This document shows, in pieces, positions 35,724-48,367 of a stretch of DNA of 64,000 bases. How positions within the stretch are numbered: position 1 is the stretch's first letter; each line of letters begins with the position of its first letter. The translations under genes were made by a program, and so were the position numbers. The stretch spans positions 716,493,867 through 716,557,866 of the forward strand of contig NC_081413.1 in assembly GCF_030272615.1 (NCBI RefSeq). Direction: 5' to 3'. Below the pieces are notes generated by a model, which searched no databases, had not been told where the DNA came from, and saw nothing but the letters and a program-made list of their open reading frames with translations. This DNA is from Cryptomeria japonica. Its lineage: Eukaryota > Streptophyta > Pinopsida > Cupressales > Cupressaceae.

Positions 35724-38700
35724 TATTGGCATTGACAAAACCGGTTAATCTAGAGAATCGGTATATTTACTGAGATTTATCATTGATGTCTAACACTGAC
35801 CGGTGGAGTGGTGTATCTCAGTAGTAAAGGTGATGACTTGTAAACATCATGGAAACAACATAAGATATAGATGATCAAGGTTCAATTAGCTCAAGGGAAG
35901 ACAGACTAAGCTAATCAGTCTGTCACTCAAGAAGATCAGTGTTGAGGTCAGATCTTCAAATTGGTCATTCTGATGATGATGGAGTCACAAAAGGTGACCT
36001 AGGTAAGAAGGCTTGAGGTTGTATGCAAACCAGAACCTCATTGGCAAATAGGAGAAGAGACTTGATAGAAGCACTACAAATCGGAATCAAAGGATGAACC
36101 GGTAATGAAGAGTGAAGTGGTATACCAGTACACCAGTGAAGTAGAAGGAAGACAGGTGGTCATCATAAATCTTGGAGCGATGATCGGTTATTCAGTTGCG
36201 ATGGAAAAAGGTGAGTTGGTGAGCTTGTGTCTATGCCAAACTAAAGGTTGGTGAAGTCAACTTTAGTCATCATCCAGTTAAGACATGATTACTTGCAGAT
36301 TTTTTGGTTCGCATTTAAAAGACTAAACTTGACCCAGAAGTCACTATTTTTGGGGGATGCGGTGGAAAAATTGATTGAGTAGTTGGCAAAATTGTTGCAA
36401 GGTGTGCAGAGAAAGAGCTGGAAGATTTGAATTTGAAATCCTCTGAAATCTATGATTGCTTTGATTGAGGAAACATCAAAAGGTGACGATAGAAAAGTGT
36501 ATAGAGTATTTTTGAGTTCATTCAAAATTATGGATCGTAAAATTTGCAAAGTGCAAATCCTATGAAAGGGGATCCAAAGTACAGAGTAGAGTGAGAGGAA
36601 GTGATAAGAGATTTAGCAGAGTAGAGAGTGTATGAGGTAGACTGACAAAGTGCAGAGCCGAGTGTCAAAGGATAGACAGAGTGCAGAGTCAAGGGTCAGA
36701 GGACCGACAGAGTGAAGAGTCAAGGATCAGAGGACCGATAGAGTGCAGAGTCAAAGGTATAAGCAGAAAACCAATGTTGTGAAGAGAAAACACAACCGAT
36801 GTGGATAGAGTAAGATTTTCATTGTGATCTGATCAAGCTATCAGTAACTACTTTAGCAGATCATCTTTTTGTTTCTTTATAACCATTGCAACTCAAATCC
36901 CTTAACCGGGTGGATTTTAACAAGTCCCTTTGTAAAATCCCTTAACTAGGTGACATCTTAATTGATGTTTCTAAGTCCTTTAATGGTGCAGGAGAACCCT
37001 TCCAAGCTCTCCCTCCTTCTTGTTTTGTTGGTATTATTCTTCTTATGAAGCCATTGTATATAAAATAATGAGCCAAGTGCTCATAGGTCCTAGTTAGGGT
37101 CCTAAAGGAGCTCTTAGGGGTCATAAGTCAAGATTGTGATTTTCTTGAAAATGGAGGGTATGTGTGTCTTTATGGTGTTTAGGGGGTCCTTCATAACATG
37201 GTGGTCTCCTTACGTTGGCCCATTGTGGGTCTAGGAGTCATGAAGAGCAACATTGGGAAAGTTGCTCAAAAGTTGCAAAAGTTGCATGACAACTTTTAAA
37301 AGTTGTCAAGCAACTTTTCCACCAGGAGGCCAAAATCCTCAGGTTGGCGTGGACAACCCTAAATTTGGCACACCGATGAAGGTATGGGTAGTATAAGATG
37401 TTACAAACCCTAAGTTAAAGGGTTGGATGTCAGACATTGTACGACCCAGGGAAGAAAAGCTTGACTGTGACTGTTCTTGAGTTACCAGTCAGTTTGAATG
37501 AAGTTACCGAGCAAACTAATGGATTGATTTGCAAGAAAACCTGTGTGAAATATCTTCTTTGGTGTATATATCTTCATTGTGAGTGTTAGATTAGCTTTTT
37601 GTTTATCGGTTGAGTGTGTTTGTAAATAATTTGTAAGTTGCAGTCTCACTGTCTAGTTTTGGACTGGTTTGAGCAAATGAAGTCTTAACTCCATTCCCCA
37701 TAGTGGAAACACCATGAAACCATGGGGAATGGAAGTGAAGACCTTGTACTATAGTCCCATGTAAGAAGGGCCCTTGGAAATGCAAGGAGGCCAAGCAAAG
37801 ACCCACTCCTAGGCGAGACTGGATAGTGCCCAGTTAGGAGAGGTCAAATTGCAGTGGTCTTGGAGAGCAAGGTTGGTTAGTGGAGAGTACATAATTTGGA
37901 GGAAGTGTAGAGGAGTGAGTGAAGCATCATTGGTGTGAAGGAGGAGACTCCACCAATCCAAACAAGGTGGATAAAACTTAAAACACTCACTGTGACCCAG
38001 GCAGACCCTAAAAACCCTCACAAAAACCCTTGAAAACCTTAAAATCCACCTAAGATAGTGTATGGACACTTGGAGGACTAAAAACTAGAAAATCCTTGAG
38101 TCCTTGCCAAATGAATGGTAGTCCTTTTTGGGATATTGGGTTGTTTGTGCATCGTTTGTGAGAGGGAGCCCTAAAGGACCGGGTAGGAGGCCTAATTGGT
38201 CCTTGTCCTTGTAGCCCTATTTGAAGGCAAAAACCCAAATTTGTGAAATTGGTAAGGGGTTAGAATCTTGAAACCTCTTGGGGGCACATGAAAGGGTGAA
38301 AAGACCATGAAATAGACTTGATACAACCTTTCTAAGACCTTGGAAGGTGTGGAACAAGCCTAGCTCTTATTAGCCATAGTAAGGGGTTTTGAGTCTCATG
38401 AGTAGGTGAGACCTTAGGAGCAGTATTGCAACTCATTGGTGGGTGGATTGGGCATGGTCAGGGGATTCCTCAAGAAAAGGGAAGTCCTAGAGACCCTAGG
38501 GTGTGTAGAGAACACCAAGTGATCCAAGGAAAGGATCCAAGAGCATAGACTAGGCTAGTCTATCCCTAACCCCATCCCATCATTTAACCAAGCTACCTTT
38601 AACGAGGTAAAGGCACTAACAGGCCTTAAAAAAAATCCCTTAACCAGGTGGCACCTAATAGTGTCTTTGTAATCTCCTAACAGGGATGACTCTTCACCGG

Positions 38701-38945
38701 GTGTACTCCAGAAGAGTACAAATTTTGTGAGTTACTACTCACACCGTGGTTTTCTCCCATTTGGGTTTCCATGAGATAAATATTAATGTCACTGTGTATC
38801 TTTTCATGCATGCATATTCTTCTGCAGTAATTATTTGTATGGATGAATATTAAGTTAGCGCAGACTTGAGTTAAAATTTTTAATTGTGTAAAACTGGTAA
38901 AGTGTTGATTCACCCCTCCCCTCTTAGCACTAGTTGGGACTAACA
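35724..38945 (+). repeat. Copia-2 5' LTR, with nested insertion
   Basis: Starts tattggcattgac (a decayed TGTTGGC) and ends gggactaaca. Without the 1,599-bp insert and its duplication it is about 1,618 bp, equal to the 3' LTR. The segment tcagaggaccgacagagtg is repeated several times near 36650-36750. Confidence 0.92.
36984..38582. mobile_element. Solo LTR (1,599 bp) nested in the copia-2 5' LTR
   Basis: The insert runs TGGTGCAGGAG to CCCATCATC-A (TG...CA) and is flanked by tttaa on both sides (36979-36983 and 38583-38587). The copia-2 3' LTR shows the uninterrupted site (aagtcctttaaccagacta, about 44718). There is no PBS, PPT or coding motif inside, so a solo LTR is the best reading. The family and orientation are unknown. 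Confidence 0.88.
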
Positions 38946-38947
38946 AT

Positions 38948-38959
38948 TGGTATCAGAGC
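38948..38959 (+). other. Copia-2 primer-binding site
   Basis: tggtatcagagc, exact initiator-Met tRNA complement, two bases past the 5' LTR. Confidence 0.95.
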
Positions 38960-39009
38960 TCAGGTCCTTAGATTCAGAAGAAGATTAACAGCTTAAGGAA
39001 AGATCCAAG

Positions 39010-42000
39010 ATGATGCGAAAGGAGGTTCCTAAGTTCTCTAGGGAGAATTACACCTTACGGTGTGGTAGAATGAATCTCTACCTAAGAACCCTAGGAGATC
39101 AATACTGGAACCATGTGATCATAGAGTACAATGAACCTAAAGGAGTTCTCACTACAGATTAGATCAAAGAGAGGCAAGACAACATTGCTACTATGGATTT
39201 GATTGCTAGCACTCTATCTAATAATGAGTACGTAGAGGTTCAAAATCTTAAAACAGCTTATGAGATGTGGAACAAACTGAAAACTGTTTATGGAGGAGAT
39301 CCTCATGTTCAAAAGGCTAAGGTAGACAACTTAAGAGGAAAATTTGATGAGATGAAGATGCAAGAAGGAGAAAATATAGAGCAATATAGAAAGAGAATAA
39401 AAGATGTAGTAAATTCCATCAAGAATGCAGGAGGAAAGCTTGAAGAGGATGATGTGGTCAAAAAAATCCTAAGAACCTTGCTACCACAATATGCCATAAG
39501 GTTTTCTGCAATTCAAAAACTCAGATCCTTGAGAACAGTTAGTGTTTCACTTGATTCAGTGATTGGAAAGTTGACTGCCTTTGAACTGAGCAACTATGAT
39601 AACAGTGTACCAAAGATTGATGTTGCCTTCAAAGCTTCCATGATGCATGCACCAACAAGGAGAAGAAAAGAAACCGAAAGTAGTTCTACTCCAAGAACCG
39701 GTCATTCTCATGAAAGTGACAACCTGTTATCTGAAGAATAGGAACAAGATGAGATCGAAGCTCTATTGGCAAGAAGATTGCCAAGCGAAAAAGGAAAGTA
39801 TAAAGGTAAACTTCCCTTGAAGTGCTTCTCCTATAATAAAATAGGTCATATTGCATCTAGATGTCCTGACAATGATAGGAAGGATAATTTTAGAAGCTAC
39901 AAGGACAAGAGCAAGAAGGAATGCTATCTTGCAGAAGAAGGAGTCACCAATTAAGAATGAGAAGGATTTGATGGAGATGGAATTGCATTTGTGGTGGTAA
40001 AGGAAGATAACAGAGAGGAAGGTGATATGGCACTGATTTCTAGTTCAAACTGGTGTGGAGACTGGGTAATTGATAGTAGTTGCACTCACCACATGACCAG
40101 TGACAGAAACAAGTTCCTCAGCATGGAGGATTGCAATGGAGGAATGGTGAGATTTAGCAATGATGCTCCTTGTGTAGTAAAAGGTAAGCGATCTATAGCC
40201 CTAAATGATAAAACAAATTGTGAAGATGTTTATTGGGTAGAAGGGCTAAAATATAGTTTGTTAAGTGTTGCACAACTTAACAATAAGGGTTACCGGTTAG
40301 AATTCAATGAAAGAATATGCAAAATAAATGACAAATCTAGAAGTTTGATTGCTACTAGTAAACAATCTAGAAGTAATTTGTTTCACCTAGACACCACCAT
40401 AGGTAGTTGTCTAATGGAAAAGGTAGAAGACAGTTGGTTGTTGCACAAAAGACTGTGTCATGTTAACTTTGATAGCATAGAAAAAGTCAGTAAAATGAAG
40501 TTTGTCAGAGGTATGCCTAATATTGTGAAACCTGAAAATGTTGTGTAAAGAATGCCAACTAGGAAAGTTGACTGGGTCTAGTTTCAACAACAAATCCTTT
40601 TCATTTGAAAATGTGTTGAACTTAGTTCATATAGACTTGTGTGGTCCTATGAGAACCAATAGTTTCTATGGAGACCGGTATTTCATGTTGTTTGTAGATG
40701 AATTCTCAAGAATGATGTGGGCTGTATTCTTGAAAGAAAAATTTGAAGCCTTTCACATGTTTAAGGTCTTCAAGCCTCAAGTAGAAAGAGGAACTGGCAA
40801 GAATCCAAAATGTTTGAGATCAGATAGAGGAGGAGAGTTCACCTCTCAAATGTTTATAAATTATTGTGAAGAATAGGGGATTATGAGACAGATGTCTACA
40901 CCCAGAACACCTCAGCATAATGGGATTGCTGAAAGAGGGAACAAAACTCTTATTGATTGTGCAAGGACTCTAATGATATAAAAGGATATTCAACACATCT
41001 TTTGGAGAGAAGCAATAAGCACTGTTGTGTACACCTTGAACCAGATAGAGGTGAAGAAAGGGACAAATAAAACTCCCTATGAATTATGGTATGGATACTC
41101 ACCCAATGTCTTCTATTTCAAAGTATTTGGAAGCAGGTGCTATATCAAGAGGGATTAGTACTCCAGAAAGTTTGATCCCAAGAGTAATGAAGGAGCCTTC
41201 TTTGGTTACTCCACAAAGAGTAAATCATACCAGTGTTTGAACAAAAGGATCGGTAAGATTGTGGAAAGTGCCAATGTTAGAGTAGATGAGTTCTCTGAGA
41301 AAAATGAACAAGATAGCAAGAGTGAACTAGGATTATAAAGGATTCAAGTACATTGTACCAGTCGAACCTTCTGAAGAGAATCTTTTTGTAGTGGCAAATG
41401 AAGAAGCTTGTGAAGTAGAACCTACACAATTGGTGCAAGAAGCTCCAAGAAATGAATCGGTACTAGCAAAGTATGTCAGAAACAATCACTCCACTGAAAT
41501 ATCATTGGTGACAAAGATGTAGGAGTATTGACTAGAAGAAGAGCAAGAGAGAATACATATCTTCTCTCCATAATTGAGCCCAAAATGACTAAGGAGGCTC
41601 TAAAATATGATGATTGGATCAAAGCCATGGGGGAGGAACTGGAGTAGATTGAGAAAAATGAAACATGGACTCTAGTGCCCAAACCGAAAAACAAAAATGT
41701 GATAGGTACCAAATGGGTGTTTAGAAACAAAATGGATGAAACCGGTCAATTAGTAAGAAACAAAGCAAGATTAGTCTGCAAAGGCTATGCTCATGAAGAA
41801 GGTTTGGATTATGGAGAAACCTTTGCACCGGTGGCCAGGCTGGAAGGGGTCAAAATTTTGCTGGCCTATGCTGCTTACAATAATTTCAAAGTTTACCAAA
41901 TGGATGTCAAATCAACATTCTTGAACGGTGGTTTAGATGAAGAAGTATACATAGAGCAACCGTAAGGGTTTGCATCAAAAGATGGAAGAAATATGGTATG

Positions 42001-43114
42001 TAGGTTGCAGAAGGCTCTATATGGACTAAAACAATCACCAAGGGCTTGGTATGAGAGGTTGCACTCATATCTATAAAGCATAAGGTTCAAGAGAACCAGT
42101 GATAACAGTAACCTGTATCTGAAGACCGAAGAAGAAAGAAAACATCTAGTTACTGAAATCTTTTTAGATGACATCATATTTGGAGGAGATGATGAGATGA
42201 GCAGAGGTTTTGTAGAACAAATGAAGCAAGAATTTGAGATGTCCATGATCGGTGAGATAAAATTCTTCATTGTCCTGCAAGTCTCGTAGCTAAAGAATGG
42301 TATATTCATTAGCCAGACCAAATACATAATGGAAATTTTGGAGACTTTTGGAATGGAAGATTGCAAACCTATTGGAACTCCAATGGTTACAAGTTTAAAT
42401 ATCTCCAAAAATGATGAGGCTCATGAAGTGAATGAGACACTTTACCAATCCATGATCGGTAAGTTGCAGTATGTAGTACACAGTAGACCGAACATAGCAC
42501 AAGTTGTTGGCTTGGTTGCTAGATTTGCTGCAAATTCGAAAGAGACTCATATGGTTGCAGTCAAGAGAATATTTAGATACCTAAAGGGGATTGATGAGTA
42601 TTTTCTCTAGTATCCACATAAGGGAGACTTCAGCTTAAGTATCTTCATCGATTCAGATTAGGTAGTGAACATTGATGATAGAAAGAGCACTAGTGGAGGT
42701 GCATTCTTTCTTGAAGATAGGATTGTGGCATGGACAAGAAAGAAACATAATTGCATCTATCAATCCACAGCTAAGGTTGAGTATGTGGCTGCTACAATCA
42801 ACTGTACGTAGATTGTATCGATCAAGCAATTATTGGAAGGTATCCAAGAAAAGGTGACTGAACCTGTGGTAGTTCACTGTGACAACACCAGTGCTATGGA
42901 CATATCCAAGAATCTGGTGATGCATTCCAAGACAAAGCATATAGCTATTAAATATCACTACCTCAGAGAATAGGTTCAAGACAAGGAAGTGAGGTTGGAG
43001 TATATACCAACAAAATAATAGGTAGCTGATATCTTCACCAAGTGACTACAGAAGGACACCTTTGAATACCTCAGAGGTAAGCTAGGGGTGATGCCCCTAC
43101 CTGCAATAAAGTAA
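39010..43114 (+). pseudogene. Copia-2 gag-pol polyprotein, decayed
   Basis: ATG at 39010 opens gag (KFSRENYTLRCGRMNLYLRT). The knuckle reads CFSYNKIGHIASRC, so the second zinc Cys has become Tyr. The protease active site is DSS instead of DSG (WVIDSSCTHHMT, about 40066). A frameshift lies near 40537. Integrase retains HKRLCHVNF, CKECQLGK, DLCGPMRTN, LRSDRGGEFTS and PRTPQHNGIAERGN. RT has [25 protein letters not shown] and LDDIIFGG (about 42165, Leu for Tyr). RNase H retains STSGGAFF and HCDNTSAMDISKN. Further shifts lie near 41330-41520. There are about twenty stops, most of them TAG. The frame ends at TAA 43112-43114. Confidence 0.9.
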
Positions 43115-43456
43115 GTAAAAAGGACTCTATATCAATATGGTATGATTTCTTTATGAAAAATATCTAAGACTAGATTGATAAGTGTGGACTACTCCATTTA
43201 GGGGGAACAGTCTTGTAAGTGTACTGAAATATATCTTTGGCATTGTTATCAAAGGGGGAGATATGATTGTAGTGTTTGAGCATTGGTAAGTATTGATTGA
43301 GATGAAGTTGCTGAAATAGAGTATTACCAGTGTTAGGGGGAGATATTCATTACTCAGAGCAGAAGTAATGACTAGTACAAAAATAAAGAAAGAAATGAAG
43401 AAATTATTTGCAAGAGCAACTGATAAGACAAATTCTGAAGTGTTGCCATCAATGCC

Positions 43457-43469
43457 AAAGGGGGAGATT
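43457..43469 (+). other. Copia-2 polypurine tract
   Basis: aaagggggagatt directly precedes the 3' LTR. A second aagggggagat lies upstream at about 43252 and another gggggagat near 43335. Confidence 0.9.
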
Positions 43470-45085
43470 TTTGGCATTGACAAAACTGGTTAATCTAGAG
43501 AACCGATATATTTGCTAAGATTTGTCATTGATGTCTAACACTGACCAGTGGAGTGGTGTATCTTAGTAGCAAAGGTAATGACTTGTAAATATCATGGAAA
43601 CAACAAAAGAGATAGATGATCAAGGTTCAATCAGCTCAAGGGAAGACAGACTAAGCTAAGTGGTCTATCACTCAAGAAGATCGTTGTTGAGGTCAGATCT
43701 TCAAATTGGTCATTTTGATGATGATGGAGTCACAAAAGTGACTTAGGCAAGAAGGCTTGAGGTTGTATGCAAACCAGAACCTCATTGACAAACAAGAGAA
43801 GAGACTTGATAGAAGCACTACAAACCGGCATCAAAGGATGAACTGGTAATGAAGAGTGAAGTGGTATACTGATACACCAGTGAAGCAGAAGGAAGACAGG
43901 TGGTCACCATAAATTTTGAAGAGGTGATCAATTATTCAATTACGATGGCAAAAGGTGAGTTGGTGAGCTTGTGTCTATGCCAAACTAAAGGTTGGTGAAG
44001 TCAACTTCAGTCATCATGAAATTAAGCCATGATTACTTGTGGATTTTTTGGTTCACATTTAAAAGACTGAACTCGACCCTGAAGTCACTATTTTGGGGGG
44101 ATGTGGTGGCAGAATTGATTGACTAGTTGGAGAAATTATTGCAGGGCATGCAGAGCAAGAGCAGGAAGATTTGAATTTGAAATCCTCTGAAATCTGTGAT
44201 TGCTTTGATTGAGGAAACACCAAAAGGTGATGACAGAAAAGTGTATTAAGTATTTTTGAGTTCATTCAAAATTTTGGATCGTAAAATTTGCAAAGCGCAG
44301 ATCCTATGAAAGGCGATGCAAAGTACAGAGTAGACTAAGAGGAAGTGCTAAAAGATTTAGCAGAGCAGAGAGTGTATGAGGTAGACCAATAGAGTGCGAA
44401 GTCGAGGGTCAGATGACCGACAGAGTGCAGAGCCAAGGGTCAGAGGACCGACAGAGTGAAGAGCTAAGGATCAGAGGATTGACAGAGTGGAGAGCCGAAG
44501 GTATAAGCAGAAAACCGGTGTTGTGCATAGCAGACACAACTGGTGCAGATAGAGTATGATTTTCATTGTGATCTGATCAAGCTATCACTAGCTACTTCAA
44601 CAGATCATCTTTTTGTTGCTTTCTAACCATTGCAACTCAAATCCCTTAACCAGGTGGACTGTAACAGGTTCCTTTGTAAAATCCCTTAACCGGGTGACAT
44701 CTTAATTGTTGTTTCTAAGTCCTTTAACCAGACTACCTTTAACGAGGTAAAGGCACTAATAGGCCTTAAAAAAAATCTCTTAACTGGGTGGCACCTAACA
44801 ATGTCTTTGTAATCTCCTGACAGGGATGGCTCTTCACCGGGCATACTCCAGAAGAGTACAAATTTTGTGAGTTCCTACTCACACCATGGTTTTCTCCCAT
44901 TTGGGTTTCCATGAGATAAATCTTGATGTCACTGTGTATCTTTTCATGCATGCATATTCTTCTGCAGTAATTATTTATATGGATGGATATTAAGTTAGTG
45001 CAGACTTGAGTTAAAATTTTTAATTGTTTAAAACTTGTAAAGTGTTGATTCATCCCTCCCCTCTCAGCACCGATTGGGACTAACA
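43470..45085 (+). repeat. Copia-2 3' LTR (about 1,616 bp)
   Basis: Starts tttggcattgac (the G of the canonical TG appears deleted) and ends gggactaaca. It supplies the empty site for the solo LTR in its partner. Confidence 0.92.
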
Positions 45086-45090
45086 ACATC
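45086..45090 (+). repeat. Copia-2 target-site duplication, right (acatc)
   Basis: Identical to 35719-35723. Confidence 0.9.
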
Positions 45091-45560
45091 TTCTCCTATC
45101 CTTTGTTCTTCCTCTTCCTTATTGTAGCCTTCTTTTTTTCTCTTTGTGTTTTTCATTTGTATCCTTTACATTTTCAACCCTTTGCTCCTCTTGTTAGAAT
45201 CCTCGCTCTTCAGTCTCATGGGTAAGTGCACCAAGATGGTGAACAAAAATGGGGTATAAGTGGCCACTTTTTTTCTTCTAAAATCATCTAAACTTGAACT
45301 TGGAGGAGCTATTTGAGACTCGTCCACTCCAAATTTGAAGACACCAAAACAACTAGAATTGTAGTACTCTAAATCTAGTTTCCAAACTACTAAAGTTTTT
45401 CTAAAATGGATAATATTAAGGGGGTCAAATATTTTGTGCACAAAATAGTATTCCTATTTCTCAACAAAACATAACATAGTGTGTGGTGTGAGCATCAAAA
45501 AAATTATAGTTGCATTTAGAATTTTGAAAAACCCTTTGGTACAAAGATATTTAAGAATGA
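45091..45560 (-). pseudogene. Unknown decayed ORF, N-terminal part
   Basis: The minus strand reads FVPKGFFKILNATIIF from about 45550, then KIFDPLNIIHFRKTLVVWKL, YNSSCFGVFKFGVDESQIAP and, after one stop, a Lys/Glu-rich stretch (KEEEEQRIGED) that continues across copia-2 at 35718. Together the two parts span about 1.2 kb. I do not recognise the protein. Confidence 0.4.
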
Positions 45561-46599
45561 GTACTATAAGTTGTGTATTTTTGGTAATTTTTTCTTGAGT
45601 ATATTTTTTTATGATTTTTCAAAGTGGATGCATTCTGAAAATCAGGTACTTATTCGTGCGCATCACATAACTTGCACCAAAATAATAAAAAATTCAATTT
45701 TATTTATTTTTAAGTGTAAAGAATAAAGTGTATAACAATAATATATAATTCATTTCAAATTTGGACAAGTAGTTCAAAAGTTATTAAAAAAATGGTACAC
45801 AGATGTCTCTAAGAACTTTGAAGACATTGGTAAAAGAGATTGAAAATGGTGCATCACTGGTTAGGAGGAACCTCAAAAAGATCAGTCTAGACCAGTCGGC
45901 AAGAGTAAACACAATGGAAACACAAGGACATGATGGAGGCAATGCAAAACAAGTTGAATTATATCATGAAAACTGATTACAACCAACCGGTAACAACCAA
46001 GTTACAGTAATCGACTCACAAGCCTGCTAAAACATGCTCAAAATACAAAATAGGTGACAATTAGGACCTTAAACTTAAGATTTTCGCTTCTATGTTCTAT
46101 ATAACTTCTTTAATATATTATAATTCTCTATTAAAATGATTTATACAATCAAGGGGATCTAGCTGGCCCAAAAGGGATCAAAACCCGAAGAACAAGACCT
46201 AACATGTAAAACCAACAAGGTCGGCCTCCAACAAAGAAAATCCTCTGGAAAATCCAAAGGACGAAGTGAGAATCAAAGGGAAGGTTAGCCACACACCAAG
46301 GAACAATTAAATCAATGCTCAATGATCCACAAGCTATGGAAAGGATCTAGTAGATCACCAATGCAAATAGGTCCAAGCAACCAGTAACAAAAAATTGTCT
46401 TGGAAACCGATAGCGATAACTTGCTGGAAAATGATCCAAATGCTCCACGATTTGGGAATAAGAGAGATGATCAAGTCTTCAAGAAAAATCCAACTCCACG
46501 CGATCTAGTGAGCCAAATCTGGGAAACATAGAAAGAAATGTTGAAGCTACAAACAAAAAGCAAAATAGAGGAAATATTTTTGGTTGATGCAAGATTGCT
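45561..46599 (-). other. No gene seen; possible 3' region or LTR of the chromovirus
   Basis: Non-coding on both strands. It follows the chromodomain end on the minus strand, where a chromovirus would have its 3' LTR. A minus-strand TATA-like ttgtataaat lies near 46140-46150. LTR ends were not found. Confidence 0.35.
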
Positions 46600-47117
46600 A
46601 TGAACTAGGAATTCTCTTGCATTAGACATCTAGGGTTGTTCAAAAAGTGATTCTCTCACTTTGCTAGAGTTAGAGGAAAACTAGGGCAGTATACCTCTAC
46701 CTGAGAAATCTAAGATGAATCTTCAACTAGTGTGTTCTTCTACTTCACACGATACTCCTTATACTGACTGCTCCGAGTACTACCCCCAATCCTACTATCC
46801 AAAATGTCTTCTATCTGATTTGGTTCCTTCCGAGGCAACTGTTTCTCCAAGTCTGCAATATTGTCCTCTCCAAATTTTGGTTCATGACACTGATGAATAT
46901 CTGCAATGTTAAACACGAGTGAAATACTCAGGCTATCTGGTAACTCCACTTAAAATGCATTTCCAGGACTGAACTTTCTCAAAATCTTGCAAGGTCCAAA
47001 CTTTCTCATCTGCAACTTGTTATAAGTACCAACCGAGAGTCTTTCTTTTCTCAGATAAACCATCACTTCATCACCAACTTCAAATTCCTTATGTATCCTC
47101 TTCTCATCCGCTTTCAA
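46600..47117 (-). pseudogene. Chromovirus integrase C-terminus with chromodomain
   Basis: On the minus strand, [20 protein letters not shown] leads into [16 protein letters not shown], the GPY/F module of Ty3/gypsy integrases. ELPDSLSISLVFNIADIHQ follows, then a linker and a chromodomain: NQIEDILDSR, YKEYRVK and VEDSS-ISQ. Two chromodomain Trp codons are TAG, and one further stop follows GNAF. A C-terminal chromodomain identifies a chromovirus and separates this fragment from both Tat elements. The upstream pol is missing because the reading stops at the gypsy-2 LTR. Confidence 0.85.
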
Positions 47118-47367
47118 GGATCAATTTAATTAAATGTAAGTTGAATTAAAAAGGGGGGAAAGGGGAATTAATTAAATAAAGTGATTTATTTAATTAAAGG
47201 CTTAGAAAAGGTTTAGGTGAATTTAAATAAATAAGTTGAGTAATTTATTTAATCAAATAGATAAAAATGAAGAAATTAATTAAATAGAATTTAATTAATA
47301 GGAGGAATGGGGTTAAAATAAATATTAAATATTTATTTAGGAAAGTGGTCAGATTTATACGTCTACA
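47118..47367 (-). repeat. Gypsy-2 3' LTR, partial
   Basis: Ends gtctaca at 47367 with the PPT beyond it. It is rich in taattaaat-type segments, like the gypsy-1 LTR. Only about 250 bp remain before chromovirus sequence, so the far end is missing or diverged. Confidence 0.7.
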
Positions 47368-47380
47368 TTTTGCCCCTCTT
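47368..47380 (-). other. Gypsy-2 polypurine tract
   Basis: The minus strand reads aagaggggcaaaa, immediately before the LTR start tgtaga. Same tract as gypsy-1. Confidence 0.85.
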
Positions 47381-47964
47381 TGAAGTGACATGTGTGCACA
47401 TGTTGATTCAAAGAAAATTGTTGGATATGCTGCCAAAGTTTGATCGATATGATGATGTGTGTCAAAATGTCAATATGATGCCCCAAATATAGATTTGATG
47501 AACGATATTGATGATGCCCCCTAGGGAGATGAATCAAGGATCTAGTGAAAATTTGTTAAGTTTATGATCATTTTTTGAATTAATTGCAATATGAGAATAT
47601 TCACTACATTGGATGCACATTATTGATTCATCTCCTGAAAAAAAAATGATGTTGATAAGGTTAATAATGAAAAAGTAATAGTAAAATACATGCCCCAGTT
47701 ATTAACCTTTTGATTTTACCCTATTAAAAGGTAAAAAGTGATTTTGAAAAATCATTTGCACACTTGTCTCCTTATGATTCTGACATTTGGAGCTTTGACC
47801 ATGATGTTGATTCCATAGTCTTCGCACCGATTTGACCGCGTCAGGCAATACCGGAGACCCACCGCATATGGCCCACCAGTAAGTGGCCAAAATCCATCTT
47901 TTTTTTTTATTAATTTTATTTATTTTTATGATGTTTTTCAATTTTGGGTTGGAATTTACTGGTT

Positions 47965-48297
47965 TAGCGCGTAGGGTAGGTTGTCTAGCGCATACGATAG
48001 GAGTGTTAGCACATAGCAAACCCTAGGTAGGTTTAGCGTCTGAGTGCCAAATAGTAGCGCGGTTGGGGGTAGGTTAGCGCGTAGGGTGATTTTAGTGCAT
48101 AGGGTTTATAGAGAAATGCAAAGGGTATGCCAGTCAGCACATAGGATAGGTTTAGCACATTGGGTAAACATGGTAGCACAAATAGTATGTCAGTTAGCAC
48201 GTAGAGTAGATTTAGCGCATAAGGTGTGTTTTACAATGTGTACGTAAAAAAGTTTAGTGCATATGTGGCAGGCTAGCCCTAATTTAGAGCGTAAGGT
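47965..48297 (+). repeat. Interspersed TAGCGCAT-type motif array
   Basis: About 14 variants of tagcgcatagggt (tagcgcgtagggt, tagcacatagg, tagtgcatagggt) occur every 15-35 bp. The spacing is irregular, so this is not a simple tandem repeat. The inverse motif forms a similar array at 62153-62517. Confidence 0.8.
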
Positions 48298-48367
48298 AAA
48301 AAGTTGGAAAAAAAAGTGTCATGAAAAATACGTCGTGAGTCAAATGGATTAGATAAGTTGCGTAGAT

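Larger units (their letters stand above)
35724..45085 (+). mobile_element. Copia-2: old, complete but decayed Ty1/copia element
   Basis: Both LTRs, PBS, the whole gag-pol region and PPT are present within acatc duplications. The 5' LTR is enlarged by a nested 1.6-kb solo LTR. In the first 280 bp the LTRs differ at roughly 26 sites (about 9 percent by eye), much more than copia-1, so this is an old insertion. RT and RNase H motifs (DDIIFGG, STSGGAFF) match copia-3. Confidence 0.93.
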
